A DNA stretch of 64,000 bases from contig NZ_JNIS01000001.1 of NCBI RefSeq assembly GCF_000702625.1, positions 2,360,001-2,424,000 of the forward strand, read 5' to 3'. This stretch comes from Exiguobacterium oxidotolerans JCM 12280. Lineage in GTDB: Bacteria; Bacillota; Bacilli; Exiguobacteriales; Exiguobacteriaceae. The position numbers were made by a program, and so were the translations under genes. Shown in pieces: positions 9,215-17,204 of this stretch (its first letter is position 1; each line of letters begins with the position of its first letter). A model generated the notes under the pieces. The model was not told the DNA's origin. It ran no database searches and saw only the letters and a list, made by a program, of their open reading frames with translations.

Positions 9215-10683
9215 AGATTGGATTTGTAGGTGCGGGCGTCGGGACACTGCATGCGGCGCTCTTATTGACGAAACGCTATCCAGAGATTGATATTACAATC
9301 TACGAAAAGGAAGGGCGGGTCGGCGGTCGACTCGCTTCTGTCGACTTTGAGTCAGGCGGTCGGATTGATCAAGGACCGACGATTGTCTTGATGCCTGGAA
9401 AATTACAGGAACAATTAGCGGAAGCAGGACTCGATGGAGTCGAATTGTTACGAATCGATCCCCTGTACGATTTACATTTTGATGATGGGACGGTCGTGAC
9501 GAAACTCGGAGATGTCGTCGATCAGGCAGTTGCGATTGAGCGACAGTTTGGAGAAGGCCGTGGCTTTTCTGAATTTATGCATCAAAAATCAAAGGATTAT
9601 GACATCAGCGTATCGAAATTTTTAGAGCGGAGTTATTTCCGTAAATCTGAATTGTTACAGCCAGGCATGTTGAAACCATTAGTAAAGATGCATGCACTTG
9701 AGACAGCGCATGATCATTTGAAGCGCTATTTTAAAAATAAATACTTGCGAATGGCATACAGTTTTCCGACATTTTACATCGGTGGAAATCCTTACACGAC
9801 TCCCTCGATTTACGGTTTGATTCCATATCGTGAGCAAGCAGAAGGTGTCTGGTACGTCAAGGGCGGCTATTTCTCTTTAGCTGAGCGCATGTATGAAGTA
9901 TTGGTTGAACGCGGTGTTCGTTTTGAATTCAATCAGTCCGTCGAACGTGTCACGATTCAGGACGGGCAAGCGACAGGTATCGTGGTGGGTGATGCAGAAT
10001 ATCATTATGATAACGTTGTCTTAAACGGTGAGTTTCCATTGATGGAATACCTTGTCGAAGGGAAAAAACCGAAAGCTTATACGCCTTCTGGTGGAACATT
10101 ACTCTTGTATTTTAAAATGCGAGGAAAAGTTAATCTGCCGGTTCATCGTTTTTTGATGCCGAATGACTTAGAACCGTTGATGAACTCGATTTTCCATCAA
10201 GATGAACTACCAGAACATCCGGCTGTCTATTTGTTTAATCCGAGCAAGGTTGACGATTCGCTAACGGATTGTGAGGATAGTGTCGTCTATGCGTTAGTTC
10301 CTTCTCCGCGGAATTTTAATCGGGAGAAGTTCGAACAACACGGTTTTATTGAAACCATCTTAACGAAAATTGAGAGTCATCATCCAGGATTCCGTGATCA
10401 AATCGAAGAAATGCAAATCCGAACACCACAAGACGCAAAAGAGTTTGGATTGTATGAAGGGGGAAGCTTTGGCATCGCACCGACCATTCGCCAATCAGCA
10501 GCCTTGAAAACGCAGGCACGCCCTTATCCTGATATTGAACGATTATATGCAGTAGGTGCATCCGTCCATCCATGTGGAGGCGTTCCGATCGTCATGATGG
10601 GAGCGACATTACTTGTCAATCGTATGGAACAAGAGATGAGGTGGAAAAATGAATACAGTGACGCAGGCATACGCAACGTGTGA
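9211..10683 (+). CDS. crtN: CrtN-type diapophytoene desaturase (second of tandem pair)
   Basis: 490 residues. The N-terminal dinucleotide fold is GFVGAGVGTLHAALLLTK with RVGGRLAS, and the C-terminal motif is VGASVHPCGGVPIV. IDQGPTIVLMP and TFYIGGNPYTTPSIYGLIPY closely resemble recalled Staphylococcus CrtN segments, so this is the better crtN candidate of the pair. Predicted role: stepwise dehydrogenation of diapophytoene, or phytoene if the pathway is C40. It is translationally coupled to the upstream desaturase (ATGA) and overlaps crtM by 35 nt. Confidence 0.85.
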   Translation: MKIGFVGAGVGTLHAALLLTKRYPEIDITIYEKEGRVGGRLASVDFESGGRIDQGPTIVLMPGKLQEQLAEAGLDGVELLRIDPLYDLHFDDGTVVTKLGDVVDQAVAIERQFGEGRGFSEFMHQKSKDYDISVSKFLERSYFRKSELLQPGMLKPLVKMHALETAHDHLKRYFKNKYLRMAYSFPTFYIGGNPYTTPSIYGLIPYREQAEGVWYVKGGYFSLAERMYEVLVERGVRFEFNQSVERVTIQDGQATGIVVGDAEYHYDNVVLNGEFPLMEYLVEGKKPKAYTPSGGTLLLYFKMRGKVNLPVHRFLMPNDLEPLMNSIFHQDELPEHPAVYLFNPSKVDDSLTDCEDSVVYALVPSPRNFNREKFEQHGFIETILTKIESHHPGFRDQIEEMQIRTPQDAKEFGLYEGGSFGIAPTIRQSAALKTQARPYPDIERLYAVGASVHPCGGVPIVMMGATLLVNRMEQEMRWKNEYSDAGIRNV

Positions 10684-11476
10684 AGAAACGATTCAGAACG
10701 GATCAAAAACCTTTTATAAAGCATTTTCGTTATTACCAAAACAAGATCGATTAGCCGTTTATGCCATTTATACATTCTGTCGTTTTTTAGATGATGCCGT
10801 TGATGAATCCGACACACCTAAAGAAAGTTTGGAAGCCTTTTTAGAAGAATTTCGTTTATTCCGTGCAGGACACCCTATAAAAAAGCCACTTTGGATTGCA
10901 CTAGCTGATGTTTTTGAACGGTATGAGATGGATGAGATGCCCTTCCTGGAGCTGGCGGAAGGAATGCGTTGGGACATCGAAAAAAATCGCTATCAGTCAC
11001 TTGAAGAAACAGAACAATACAGTTATTATGTTGCGAGTACGGTCGGCTTGATGCTGCTGCCGATTTTAGCACCGGGTCAACCGGAACTCCGTCAATCTGC
11101 GATCGAGTTAGGCATCGCGATGCAATTAACGAATATTTTACGGGACGTCGGTGAAGATGCAAAGCGTGGCCGAATCTATTTGCCGAAAGAATGGATGGAT
11201 GAATACGACGTCACGCCACATTCCTTGCTCGCAGGAACGCCGTCTGGGGACTTCGTAGGTCTTTGGGAGGCATTAGCTCTACGCGCAGAGCATCTCTATG
11301 ATGCAGCAAGTCCTTCGTTCGAGCGTTACCCAAAAGAAAGCCGACGGGCCTTAAAAGTGGCAGCATTGCTTTATCGTGGTATTTTGGATGCGGCACGCGA
11401 TAACCAATATGATGTTTTTACGAAGCGGGCGTACGTGAGCCGCTGGCAAAAGATGAAGTTACTCGCAACGATTTAA
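10649..11476 (+). CDS. crtM: squalene/phytoene synthase family, dehydrosqualene synthase CrtM
   Basis: 275 residues of the trans-isoprenyl head-to-head synthase family. The first Asp-rich motif is FLDDAVDES (residues about 49-57) and the second is LRDVGEDAKRGRIYLP (about 165-180), both intact. It should condense two prenyl diphosphates into the first colourless carotene. Adjacent CrtN/CrtP-type enzymes favour the C30 product diapophytoene, but C40 use is not excluded. ATG with GAGGTGG inside the upstream gene. Last gene of the plus-strand operon, followed by a bidirectional terminator. Confidence 0.9.
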   Translation: MNTVTQAYATCEETIQNGSKTFYKAFSLLPKQDRLAVYAIYTFCRFLDDAVDESDTPKESLEAFLEEFRLFRAGHPIKKPLWIALADVFERYEMDEMPFLELAEGMRWDIEKNRYQSLEETEQYSYYVASTVGLMLLPILAPGQPELRQSAIELGIAMQLTNILRDVGEDAKRGRIYLPKEWMDEYDVTPHSLLAGTPSGDFVGLWEALALRAEHLYDAASPSFERYPKESRRALKVAALLYRGILDAARDNQYDVFTKRAYVSRWQKMKLLATI

Positions 11477-11484
11477 AAGTCCAT

Positions 11485-11523
11485 AAAAAAAAGACCTTGG
11501 CGGGGACCAAGGTCTTTTTTTAT
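11485..11523. terminator. bidirectional terminator between convergent carotenoid operons
   Basis: AAGACCTTGG/CCAAGGTCTT stem with an A-run on the left and a T-run on the right, so it can terminate crtM on the plus strand and the carotenoid operon on the minus strand. Confidence 0.9.
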
Positions 11524-11627
11524 GTTTCGTCTAGACCGGGGAGTCTAAGACGTTTCTGAGCGATTTTTGAAACAGTTGAGCAGTTGCTAACAAGACAGGT
11601 CAACAATTCACGGGGATGAACTGTATT

Positions 11628-11759
11628 TCAACGAGCTGCCTGTGAACCAATCAGGATGAGACGATCTAAGGGGGAACGTCGTAAATCATGCTGACCGTTC
11701 AAACGTAGAACTACTTCGTTTAAGTGGGTCTTAAACGATGAATCAAATAACCGCTGCAT
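11628..11759 (-). other. possible small ORF or decayed coding remnant downstream of crtP homologue
   Basis: The 11524-11909 gap has no recognisable gene. On the minus strand an open frame of 43 codons (ATG at 11759, TGA ending 11628) encodes a fairly ordinary protein sequence ending SPLDRLILIGSQAAR, and is open for a further 22 codons upstream. A second protein-like stretch containing RLLRVQEVVIDPTSS lies just upstream in another frame, and the first frame stays open after its stop. This suggests a frameshifted gene remnant more than a real small gene; only a weak AGGA precedes the ATG. No family was recognised. Confidence 0.25.
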
Positions 11760-11909
11760 GTGTGTTAAGTTCCTAAACGCTCTTGACTCGGGGAAGTCAC
11801 CTTGCGCTTGATTGAGGATGTGGGGTCAATCACTACCTCTTGAACTCGAAGTAATCGTATCAAATCTTAGTTGTCCGTACAAGTAATCGATTTGCAATTC
11901 ACATAACGT

Positions 11910-13382
11910 TCACAGGGATTGGGCAACACTTGACACGATTCGTTCACTTGCCAGTTTTCCTGAAAGCGTCACCATTGGACTACCGCCACCAGGATGGGTC
12001 GATCCTCCCGCGAAAAACAAATTGTGAACATTTTTTGAACGGTTGCTTGGGCGCATGAACGCATTGCGTGTACCATTTGAAGATAGTCCATAAAGAGACC
12101 CATGATACGCAGAAAATTTTTGTTCGATATCGGTCGGTGTGATGCGTTGTTCGAAGACGACGTCCGATTCGATATCGATTCCGAACTGTTTCAGCCGTTG
12201 ATTAATCAACTGATCATACGTGTCGAAGTCGATGACGTTGCCTTCATTCGTCGCGGGTGCGTTGACAAGTATAAAGAGGTTGTCCCCAGCTTCGCCCATC
12301 TCAGGTGCCGTAACGGAAGAATTTGAAATGTAGATAGTCGGTTCTTCCGCGTAACGGTGTTCTTCAAAAAGGGCACGAAATTCTGCTTCATAATCCGATG
12401 AGAAGAAGACGTTATGATGGGCAAGCCCTTCAATCCGTCGCGTGAGCCCGATACAGCGAACATAGGCCGAAATCGAAGGTTCCATTTGACTAGGTGTCGG
12501 GTTTTTAAAATCGGGTCGAATCGTTTCCGAAACGAGACGCGGGTATTGCGTCAATAGATCACCATTCATCACGACGAAGTCGACAGGTAAGTAATCGACA
12601 TGATTCAGTTCGATTTCTGTCGCAAGTCCATCCGTAACTTCGATTTGTGTGACTTCCTCGCCTAAGCGGAAAACGACGCCCATCTCTTGCGCCCGGCGTG
12701 CGAAACCTTCTGCGATTGCCGTATTTCCGCCACGAGTAAAGTAGACGCCGTCATTCAGTTCGAGATGAGCGATTAAAGCAAATGTCGCGGGCGCCTGAAA
12801 AGGACTACTACCAATATACGTCGCGTAACGATCGAGTGCCTGAATCAGTTGAGGATCCTTGAAATAGCTCTTATGCAGCGAATGAATCGTTTTGAACGGG
12901 TGAACTTTGACCATATCTCGTAGTAAAGAGAAATTGAAATATGAATCGATATTGATAAAAAATTGCTGTTTGGCGATTCGGAATAATTCGGCGGCCTCTT
13001 CTTGATAGCCTGTGATATCATTTTTTGCTAATTGTCCGTTCGTAAAACGGTCGATTTCCGTCCGCATTGCTTCCCGGCCATGTGTAAAAGTTAAGGTCCG
13101 CCCGTCAGGAAAGTGATTGGCGGTATGGCGTGCTAATTTTTCGAACTGGAAGTAATCATCGGGATCTGCTCCCGACTCCCGAATGACAGATTGAAAGACT
13201 TCAGGCATCGTGATGGTATTTGGACCGAAATCAAACCGGTGTCCTTCCGTGATCAGCGGCATCAATTTTCCACCAATATGATCATTTCGTTCAACGACAG
13301 TAACTTTAAATCCTTTTGAAGCGAGTGAAATAGCGGCACTTAAGCCACCTAAACCGGCTCCGATGATAGCGACATGTTTCAT
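11910..13382 (-). CDS. crtP: CrtP-type diaponeurosporene oxidase (phytoene desaturase family)
   Basis: 490 residues from the ATG at 13382 (AAGGAGG 11 nt upstream; a TTG at 13391 is too close to it). FAD fold VAIIGAGLGGLSAAISLAS with HIGGK; C-terminal AGGSTHPGGGSPMVTLSG. The LAHHNVFFSSDYEAEF segment and the THPGGG-PMVTLSG end resemble recalled Staphylococcus CrtP more than CrtN. CrtP oxidises the terminal methyl of diaponeurosporene to a carboxylate before glycosylation, which fits the neighbouring glycosyltransferase and acyltransferase. Last gene of the minus-strand operon. Confidence 0.85.
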   Translation of the reverse strand: MKHVAIIGAGLGGLSAAISLASKGFKVTVVERNDHIGGKLMPLITEGHRFDFGPNTITMPEVFQSVIRESGADPDDYFQFEKLARHTANHFPDGRTLTFTHGREAMRTEIDRFTNGQLAKNDITGYQEEAAELFRIAKQQFFINIDSYFNFSLLRDMVKVHPFKTIHSLHKSYFKDPQLIQALDRYATYIGSSPFQAPATFALIAHLELNDGVYFTRGGNTAIAEGFARRAQEMGVVFRLGEEVTQIEVTDGLATEIELNHVDYLPVDFVVMNGDLLTQYPRLVSETIRPDFKNPTPSQMEPSISAYVRCIGLTRRIEGLAHHNVFFSSDYEAEFRALFEEHRYAEEPTIYISNSSVTAPEMGEAGDNLFILVNAPATNEGNVIDFDTYDQLINQRLKQFGIDIESDVVFEQRITPTDIEQKFSAYHGSLYGLSSNGTRNAFMRPSNRSKNVHNLFFAGGSTHPGGGSPMVTLSGKLASERIVSSVAQSL

Positions 13383-13398
13383 AATGAACAATTCCTCC

Positions 13399-14475
13399 TT
13401 AAGAATAGATCCGACCTTTCCAAGTGATTTCCCGTTTCCGAGCTCTTCGAATCATCGCCGTTGCAAGTAAGAGGACATAAAGACCGGTTGCGAAGGGGTG
13501 CAACCACCAAACGTGGCGAATCCGCGCCATCCGATCAATCCTGTATCGTGCGAGCAACAACAGAGCAAGTCCACCAATCGTCTCCCAAGACGGAAAGAGG
13601 AGGGCAGCTGGTAATAAAGAAAACTGTACGAGATAGAACAACAAGAAGTAACTGCCGATGAAGTAGGAGTCGTTCATTCCCCGAAAGACATTTTTGAGAA
13701 ATCCCTGCCAGACTTCACCGTTCGTAGCATACATGTCACAACTGACATAAGGGGCGACGTGAACGAGTGTCGTCGTATGACCGTGTTGCTTAAACGTCCG
13801 ACAGAGCTCTAAATCATCGACGAGTGCCGTTTGAATCGCTTGATGTCCCCCGACGTGTAAATACGTTTCACGTTCAACGAGTACGACCATCCCGTTCGCA
13901 GCGGCAAAAGCAGGGTGCTTTACCTTGCGAAAGGCAAGCGGGAGATGTTGCGAAATTAAGACGTGTTGCATCGGAATCAAACACTTGCCTAAAAACGTCG
14001 GTACAGGAAAAGACGGAAAACCAGATAAAAAGCTAGCATTTTCCTGTCGCATCGTCGCATATAGTCGAGGAATCGTATCCGGCATCAATGTAATGTCTGC
14101 ATCAAGAAATAACAGATAGTCTTCCTTTGCGACAAGTGATAATTGATGGCAGGCATGAACCTTTCCTGCCCAATCTGAGGGGAGTTCGATTCCGTCAATG
14201 ATTGTAAAGCGGTCATCCTGATGTGTCTGTTGCAACAGTAGGTTACGTGTCTCATCCGTTGAGCGATCTTCATAAAGATAGACATGCATATTCGGTCCGA
14301 GTGCGCGTTTGAGCGAATCAAGCAACTTCACGACATTTCGTTCCTCGTTCCGCAGGGGGATACAAATTGCGAGACTCGGTGGAGAAACGGGTGCAGCAAG
14401 TTTAGGGAGAAACATCAAGTTAATGAACGTATAGAGGCAGACAAGGAGCGAGAAAATGAATAAAATCATGCTCAT
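13399..14475 (-). CDS. crtQ: CrtQ-type glycosyltransferase, family 2, membrane-bound
   Basis: 358 residues from the ATG at 14475, which overlaps the upstream stop as ATGA and has AAAGGCGG upstream. An N-terminal membrane segment is followed by the GT-A fold: AICIPLRNEERNV, YEDRSTDET, metal-binding FLDADITL, and the acceptor-side VDDLELCRTF, then about three C-terminal hydrophobic segments. Length and layout match Staphylococcus CrtQ (about 375 residues), which glucosylates the diaponeurosporenoate carboxylate. Position between an oxidase and an acyltransferase supports that role. Confidence 0.85.
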   Translation of the reverse strand: MSMILFIFSLLVCLYTFINLMFLPKLAAPVSPPSLAICIPLRNEERNVVKLLDSLKRALGPNMHVYLYEDRSTDETRNLLLQQTHQDDRFTIIDGIELPSDWAGKVHACHQLSLVAKEDYLLFLDADITLMPDTIPRLYATMRQENASFLSGFPSFPVPTFLGKCLIPMQHVLISQHLPLAFRKVKHPAFAAANGMVVLVERETYLHVGGHQAIQTALVDDLELCRTFKQHGHTTTLVHVAPYVSCDMYATNGEVWQGFLKNVFRGMNDSYFIGSYFLLFYLVQFSLLPAALLFPSWETIGGLALLLLARYRIDRMARIRHVWWLHPFATGLYVLLLATAMIRRARKREITWKGRIYS

Positions 14476-15170
14476 CGCCGAACCGCCTTTAGCCAACGCT
14501 CCGTTTTAACAGGAAGCGGGTCTGTTCGCTGCGTCAACACTTGATAAGCCTCGACATTCTCTGACATTGCATCAAATCGGACATCATCATATAAGCGAGT
14601 CATTGCTGCTGTTAGAAATTCAGTTTGGTTTGAAGTACGATTAGGTGGTATATCGATTTGGCGTGTTCGGATGTAGACATCCGGTTGTTGTTCATGACTG
14701 AACGAATAATAAAATGAAAAAATGGAGACAGACCGGGCTGCTTTAGCAAGGTAAGTCGCGCCGCTCGCGAGTTGAAGCGGTCGTTCTTCTTGATGGCGTT
14801 CTTCGCCTTGCGGGAACATCCAAACACTGCTGCCTTCCTGCAAGCGTTCCTTTGCGTAGTTGAGGCTCATCTTTACATCCTTTAAGGAGTCCCGGTCGAT
14901 GGAAAAGGCACCGAGTCGTGAAAAGAAAGGGAAGCGTTTTAAGCCATGTTCATCAATCATGACGTACGGGTTTTGATGGAGTACGGATTGATCGAGATGA
15001 AATAAGATCATCCCGTCCCACCATGAACCATGTGTCGCAAGCATCAAACCGGGTACCGGTAAATCATCAGGGCGATACAATATTCGATGGAACTGTTTGC
15101 GGATGAGCCGCTCTTTCAAGTACAGATGAAAGGCTTGTTCAGCTAATTTGTTTTTTTGCGCCTTTTGCAT
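14472..15170 (-). CDS. PlsC-family acyltransferase in carotenoid operon
   Basis: 232 residues. HGSWWD is the H-X4-D catalytic motif (about residue 47) and FPQGEER the family's FPEG-like motif. It belongs to the lysophospholipid/glycerophosphate acyltransferase superfamily. In this operon it probably attaches a fatty acid to the glycosyl carotenoid, the step done in Staphylococcus by the unrelated CrtO; this is inferred from neighbours. AGGAGG lies 8 nt before the ATG. Overlaps the upstream gene by 32 nt and the downstream gene by 4 nt. Confidence 0.8.
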   Translation of the reverse strand: MQKAQKNKLAEQAFHLYLKERLIRKQFHRILYRPDDLPVPGLMLATHGSWWDGMILFHLDQSVLHQNPYVMIDEHGLKRFPFFSRLGAFSIDRDSLKDVKMSLNYAKERLQEGSSVWMFPQGEERHQEERPLQLASGATYLAKAARSVSIFSFYYSFSHEQQPDVYIRTRQIDIPPNRTSNQTEFLTAAMTRLYDDVRFDAMSENVEAYQVLTQRTDPLPVKTERWLKAVRR

Positions 15171-15894
15171 GTAGTGCTCCTCCTTTCGTCAGCCAGTAGA
15201 CAAGCAATGCTAGGCTACTGATTATCGTCACACCATAAAGGCCTGCAACACCAGCAGTCAGTCCAAATAAACCATGAAGCATCAAAAATAAGTACTGGTT
15301 GTTTCGTTCGAGCTCGGTGAACGTTGGCTTTTGTTCAAATCGTGCCATCAAAAGAGCGAAGACAAGTGCTGTTCCGTACCAACCGATAAAGTTTTGTGTT
15401 GGGATATCATAGTACAGACCCCCATCTTGCCAAAGCCAATATGATTTGACGTTCGCTGAGACCGGATCAATGGCCAAATCGAGCCAAACAGCAAACAAGG
15501 GGACAAGGATCAGAGTGTTGTAACGAAACGGAAAACGCTTCGAGAATGCAAGACTGGCCCCCATGACGGACAACCAAGCTGCACCAATCGTGATTGGAAC
15601 ACCGAGTAACTGAACACCGAAGTCCGATTCATACCGATAGGTCCCGAATGGCCATCCGGTGTGGACACCAATTGATTCGATTAAAATGGACCCAAAGAAA
15701 ATAAAAGGAATAATGAAGCGTCCTTTCGGTAAGACATCCCATAAGTAACAAGCGGCGTACAGACCAGAAGCGAATAAAAAAACGGCATTCGCCCATTCGA
15801 GCCAAGGGGGTAATAATGAAAATCCGACTAAAATGAGCCCGATGACGAACCAAACTGTAAAGAATAACCAAAGGCGGCGTTGAAATATGGCCAT
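15139..15894 (-). CDS. CruF-like carotenoid biosynthesis membrane protein (COG2324)
   Basis: 251 residues with about seven hydrophobic segments. SIGVHTGWPFGTYRYE, AIDPVSANVKSYW and PTQNFIGWYGT are hallmarks of the Caroten_synth/CruF family, whose characterised members hydrate the 1',2' double bond of acyclic carotenoid ends. First gene of the minus-strand carotenoid operon; the ATG at 15894 is preceded by GGAGG about 12 nt away. A hydratase in a Staphylococcus-like pathway would add hydroxyl ends, but the substrate is not deducible here. Confidence 0.8.
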   Translation of the reverse strand: MAIFQRRLWLFFTVWFVIGLILVGFSLLPPWLEWANAVFLFASGLYAACYLWDVLPKGRFIIPFIFFGSILIESIGVHTGWPFGTYRYESDFGVQLLGVPITIGAAWLSVMGASLAFSKRFPFRYNTLILVPLFAVWLDLAIDPVSANVKSYWLWQDGGLYYDIPTQNFIGWYGTALVFALLMARFEQKPTFTELERNNQYLFLMLHGLFGLTAGVAGLYGVTIISSLALLVYWLTKGGALHAKGAKKQIS

Positions 15895-15979
15895 GACGCA
15901 TGTAAACCTCCATTCATTAGCATGATGTCACTAGTATACCCATATCCATCTGACTCGAGCGAGCATGGAGGGGCAGATC

Positions 15980-16012
15980 AAAAAACAGACCGTCAAAAGA
16001 CGGTCTGTTCAG
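15980..16012. terminator. hairpin with A/T tract, left flank of repeat copy A
   Basis: A 10-bp stem ACAGACCGTC/GACGGTCTGT with an AAAA loop. Read on the minus strand it is followed by six T, so it is a good terminator for transcription coming from pssA through the repeat. The 28 nt from 15985 to 16012 are identical to 16408-16435. Confidence 0.75.
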
Positions 16013-16409
16013 ACTGTAGACAAAGTGCTATCAGGAGAAAAAGCGTCTTTATTCGTTGCTTTCCTCGGGCGAGGCGCAAGCCGTTGCTCCTTGGTCCTAT
16101 CGGACAATGAGCAGGGTCTTGCCTGCCTCTGCAAGTGCGTTAAAAACGCACTTTTTCCCGTAGGAGTCAACGAAACATGACGCTTTTTAGGTAAGATCGT
16201 GACGGAAAGCCGGGCATGGAGACGTTTTAGAGCGCAATCCTTCTCGAATCGCTTTTAAAGCGAAAAGCAATCGGTCGCGACCCTGCAGCTTTGCTGTAGC
16301 GGCGCGGAAGATTGCCGCTTTGAAGACGAGGCGAGAGAGGGAAGCGCGAACGGATTTCATCTCGATACCGTATGTTTACACTTTTTAATAGTTTGTCTAC
16401 ACGCTGAAC
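16007..16409 (+). repeat. dispersed repeat element, long copy (copy A)
   Basis: A 403-bp non-coding element. Its ends form an 18-nt inverted repeat with 16 matches: GTTCAGACTGTAGACAAA on the left, and on the right the complement of GTTCAGCGTGTAGACAAA. The first 230 bp match copy B (59191-59466), with identical runs of 29, 31 and 34 nt. About 120 bp (roughly 16240-16360) are absent from copy B. The core has nested complementary arms and a hairpin followed by T5. No reading frame is conserved between copies. It fills most of the 552-bp gap between the CruF-like gene and pssA. Confidence 0.85.
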
Positions 16410-16435
16410 AGACCGTCAAAAGACGGTCTGTTCAG
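16408..16435. terminator. duplicated hairpin, right flank of repeat copy A
   Basis: Exactly the same 28 nt as 15985-16012, located 11 bp beyond the pssA stop. Unlike the left copy it has no T-run on the minus strand side, so it may terminate pssA poorly. Confidence 0.7.
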
Positions 16436-16446
16436 CAGTAAAGCGT

Positions 16447-17145
16447 TTAATGTTGCTTTTGTTTTTTTCGTTTGACGAATGAAAAGAGTAAAAAGGCAAT
16501 ATAAAGGGGGACGGCGATAAACCAAAACGTCGACCATTCGTTACTCCGAGCAATCATGACATACGTGACATAAAGTAACGTGAACGTGATGACGAATGTA
16601 TGGCGCGGCACTGGAATATCTTTGAAACTCGGAATCTTGACGCGACTGACCATCAAGAAGGCAAGTCCCGTAAAGGCGAGCGGAACCATTAAATCATTCA
16701 TTCGTCCACTAAACAGCGTGACAACAGCTAAAATCCCACCTGCTGCTGTAATCGGTACACCTGAGAAGTAGGTGGACGCGACATTTGTTGCTGAAAGGTT
16801 GAATCGTGCCAAGCGAAATGCTCCGAATAAAGGGAACAAAGCGGCAACGAGTAAGCCGATTTCACCAAAGTCATAAAAATAAGTGTAATATGCCATCATT
16901 GCGGGAGCGACACCGAATGTGACGACATCGGCGAGCGAATCAAGTTCTTTCCCGAAATCGCCAGCGACACCAAGCATCCGGGCAATCCGACCATCTAAAC
17001 TGTCCAACATCATGGCGATGACAATCAACAGTGTGGCATTTTGAAAATCTCCCCGCGCCGCCATGACGATTGCGAGAAAACCACAATATAAATTCCCGAA
17101 TGTAAAGAGATTCGGGATTGAGTTACGAACACGTTCTTTCCACAA
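16447..17145 (-). CDS. pssA: CDP-diacylglycerol--serine O-phosphatidyltransferase
   Basis: Makes phosphatidylserine from CDP-diacylglycerol and serine at the membrane; Psd (36551-37330) would decarboxylate it to phosphatidylethanolamine. The CDP-alcohol phosphatidyltransferase signature is complete: DGRIARML, then GKELDSLAD. 232 residues with several membrane segments, longer than the 177-residue Bacillus subtilis enzyme. Start chosen at TTG 17145 because AGGAGG lies 7 nt upstream; an in-frame ATG at 17184 lacks such a site. Single gene, with repeat copy A immediately downstream. Confidence 0.9.
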   Translation of the reverse strand: MWKERVRNSIPNLFTFGNLYCGFLAIVMAARGDFQNATLLIVIAMMLDSLDGRIARMLGVAGDFGKELDSLADVVTFGVAPAMMAYYTYFYDFGEIGLLVAALFPLFGAFRLARFNLSATNVASTYFSGVPITAAGGILAVVTLFSGRMNDLMVPLAFTGLAFLMVSRVKIPSFKDIPVPRHTFVITFTLLYVTYVMIARSNEWSTFWFIAVPLYIAFLLFSFVKRKKQKQH

Positions 17146-17204
17146 AATGATTCCTCCTGCCACTTCTTCGATACTACTCATCATATCATATCTAGCTGTT
17201 CGTA

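Noticed and set aside
11524-11909. Known structured RNA (tmRNA, RNase P, 6S) in the gap after crtM
   Set aside because: No match to remembered conserved cores of these RNAs on either strand.
16007-16409. Repeat copy A as an IS element carrying a transposase
   Set aside because: No open frame in the element is conserved in copy B or encodes a recognisable transposase; any mobility would have to be supplied in trans.
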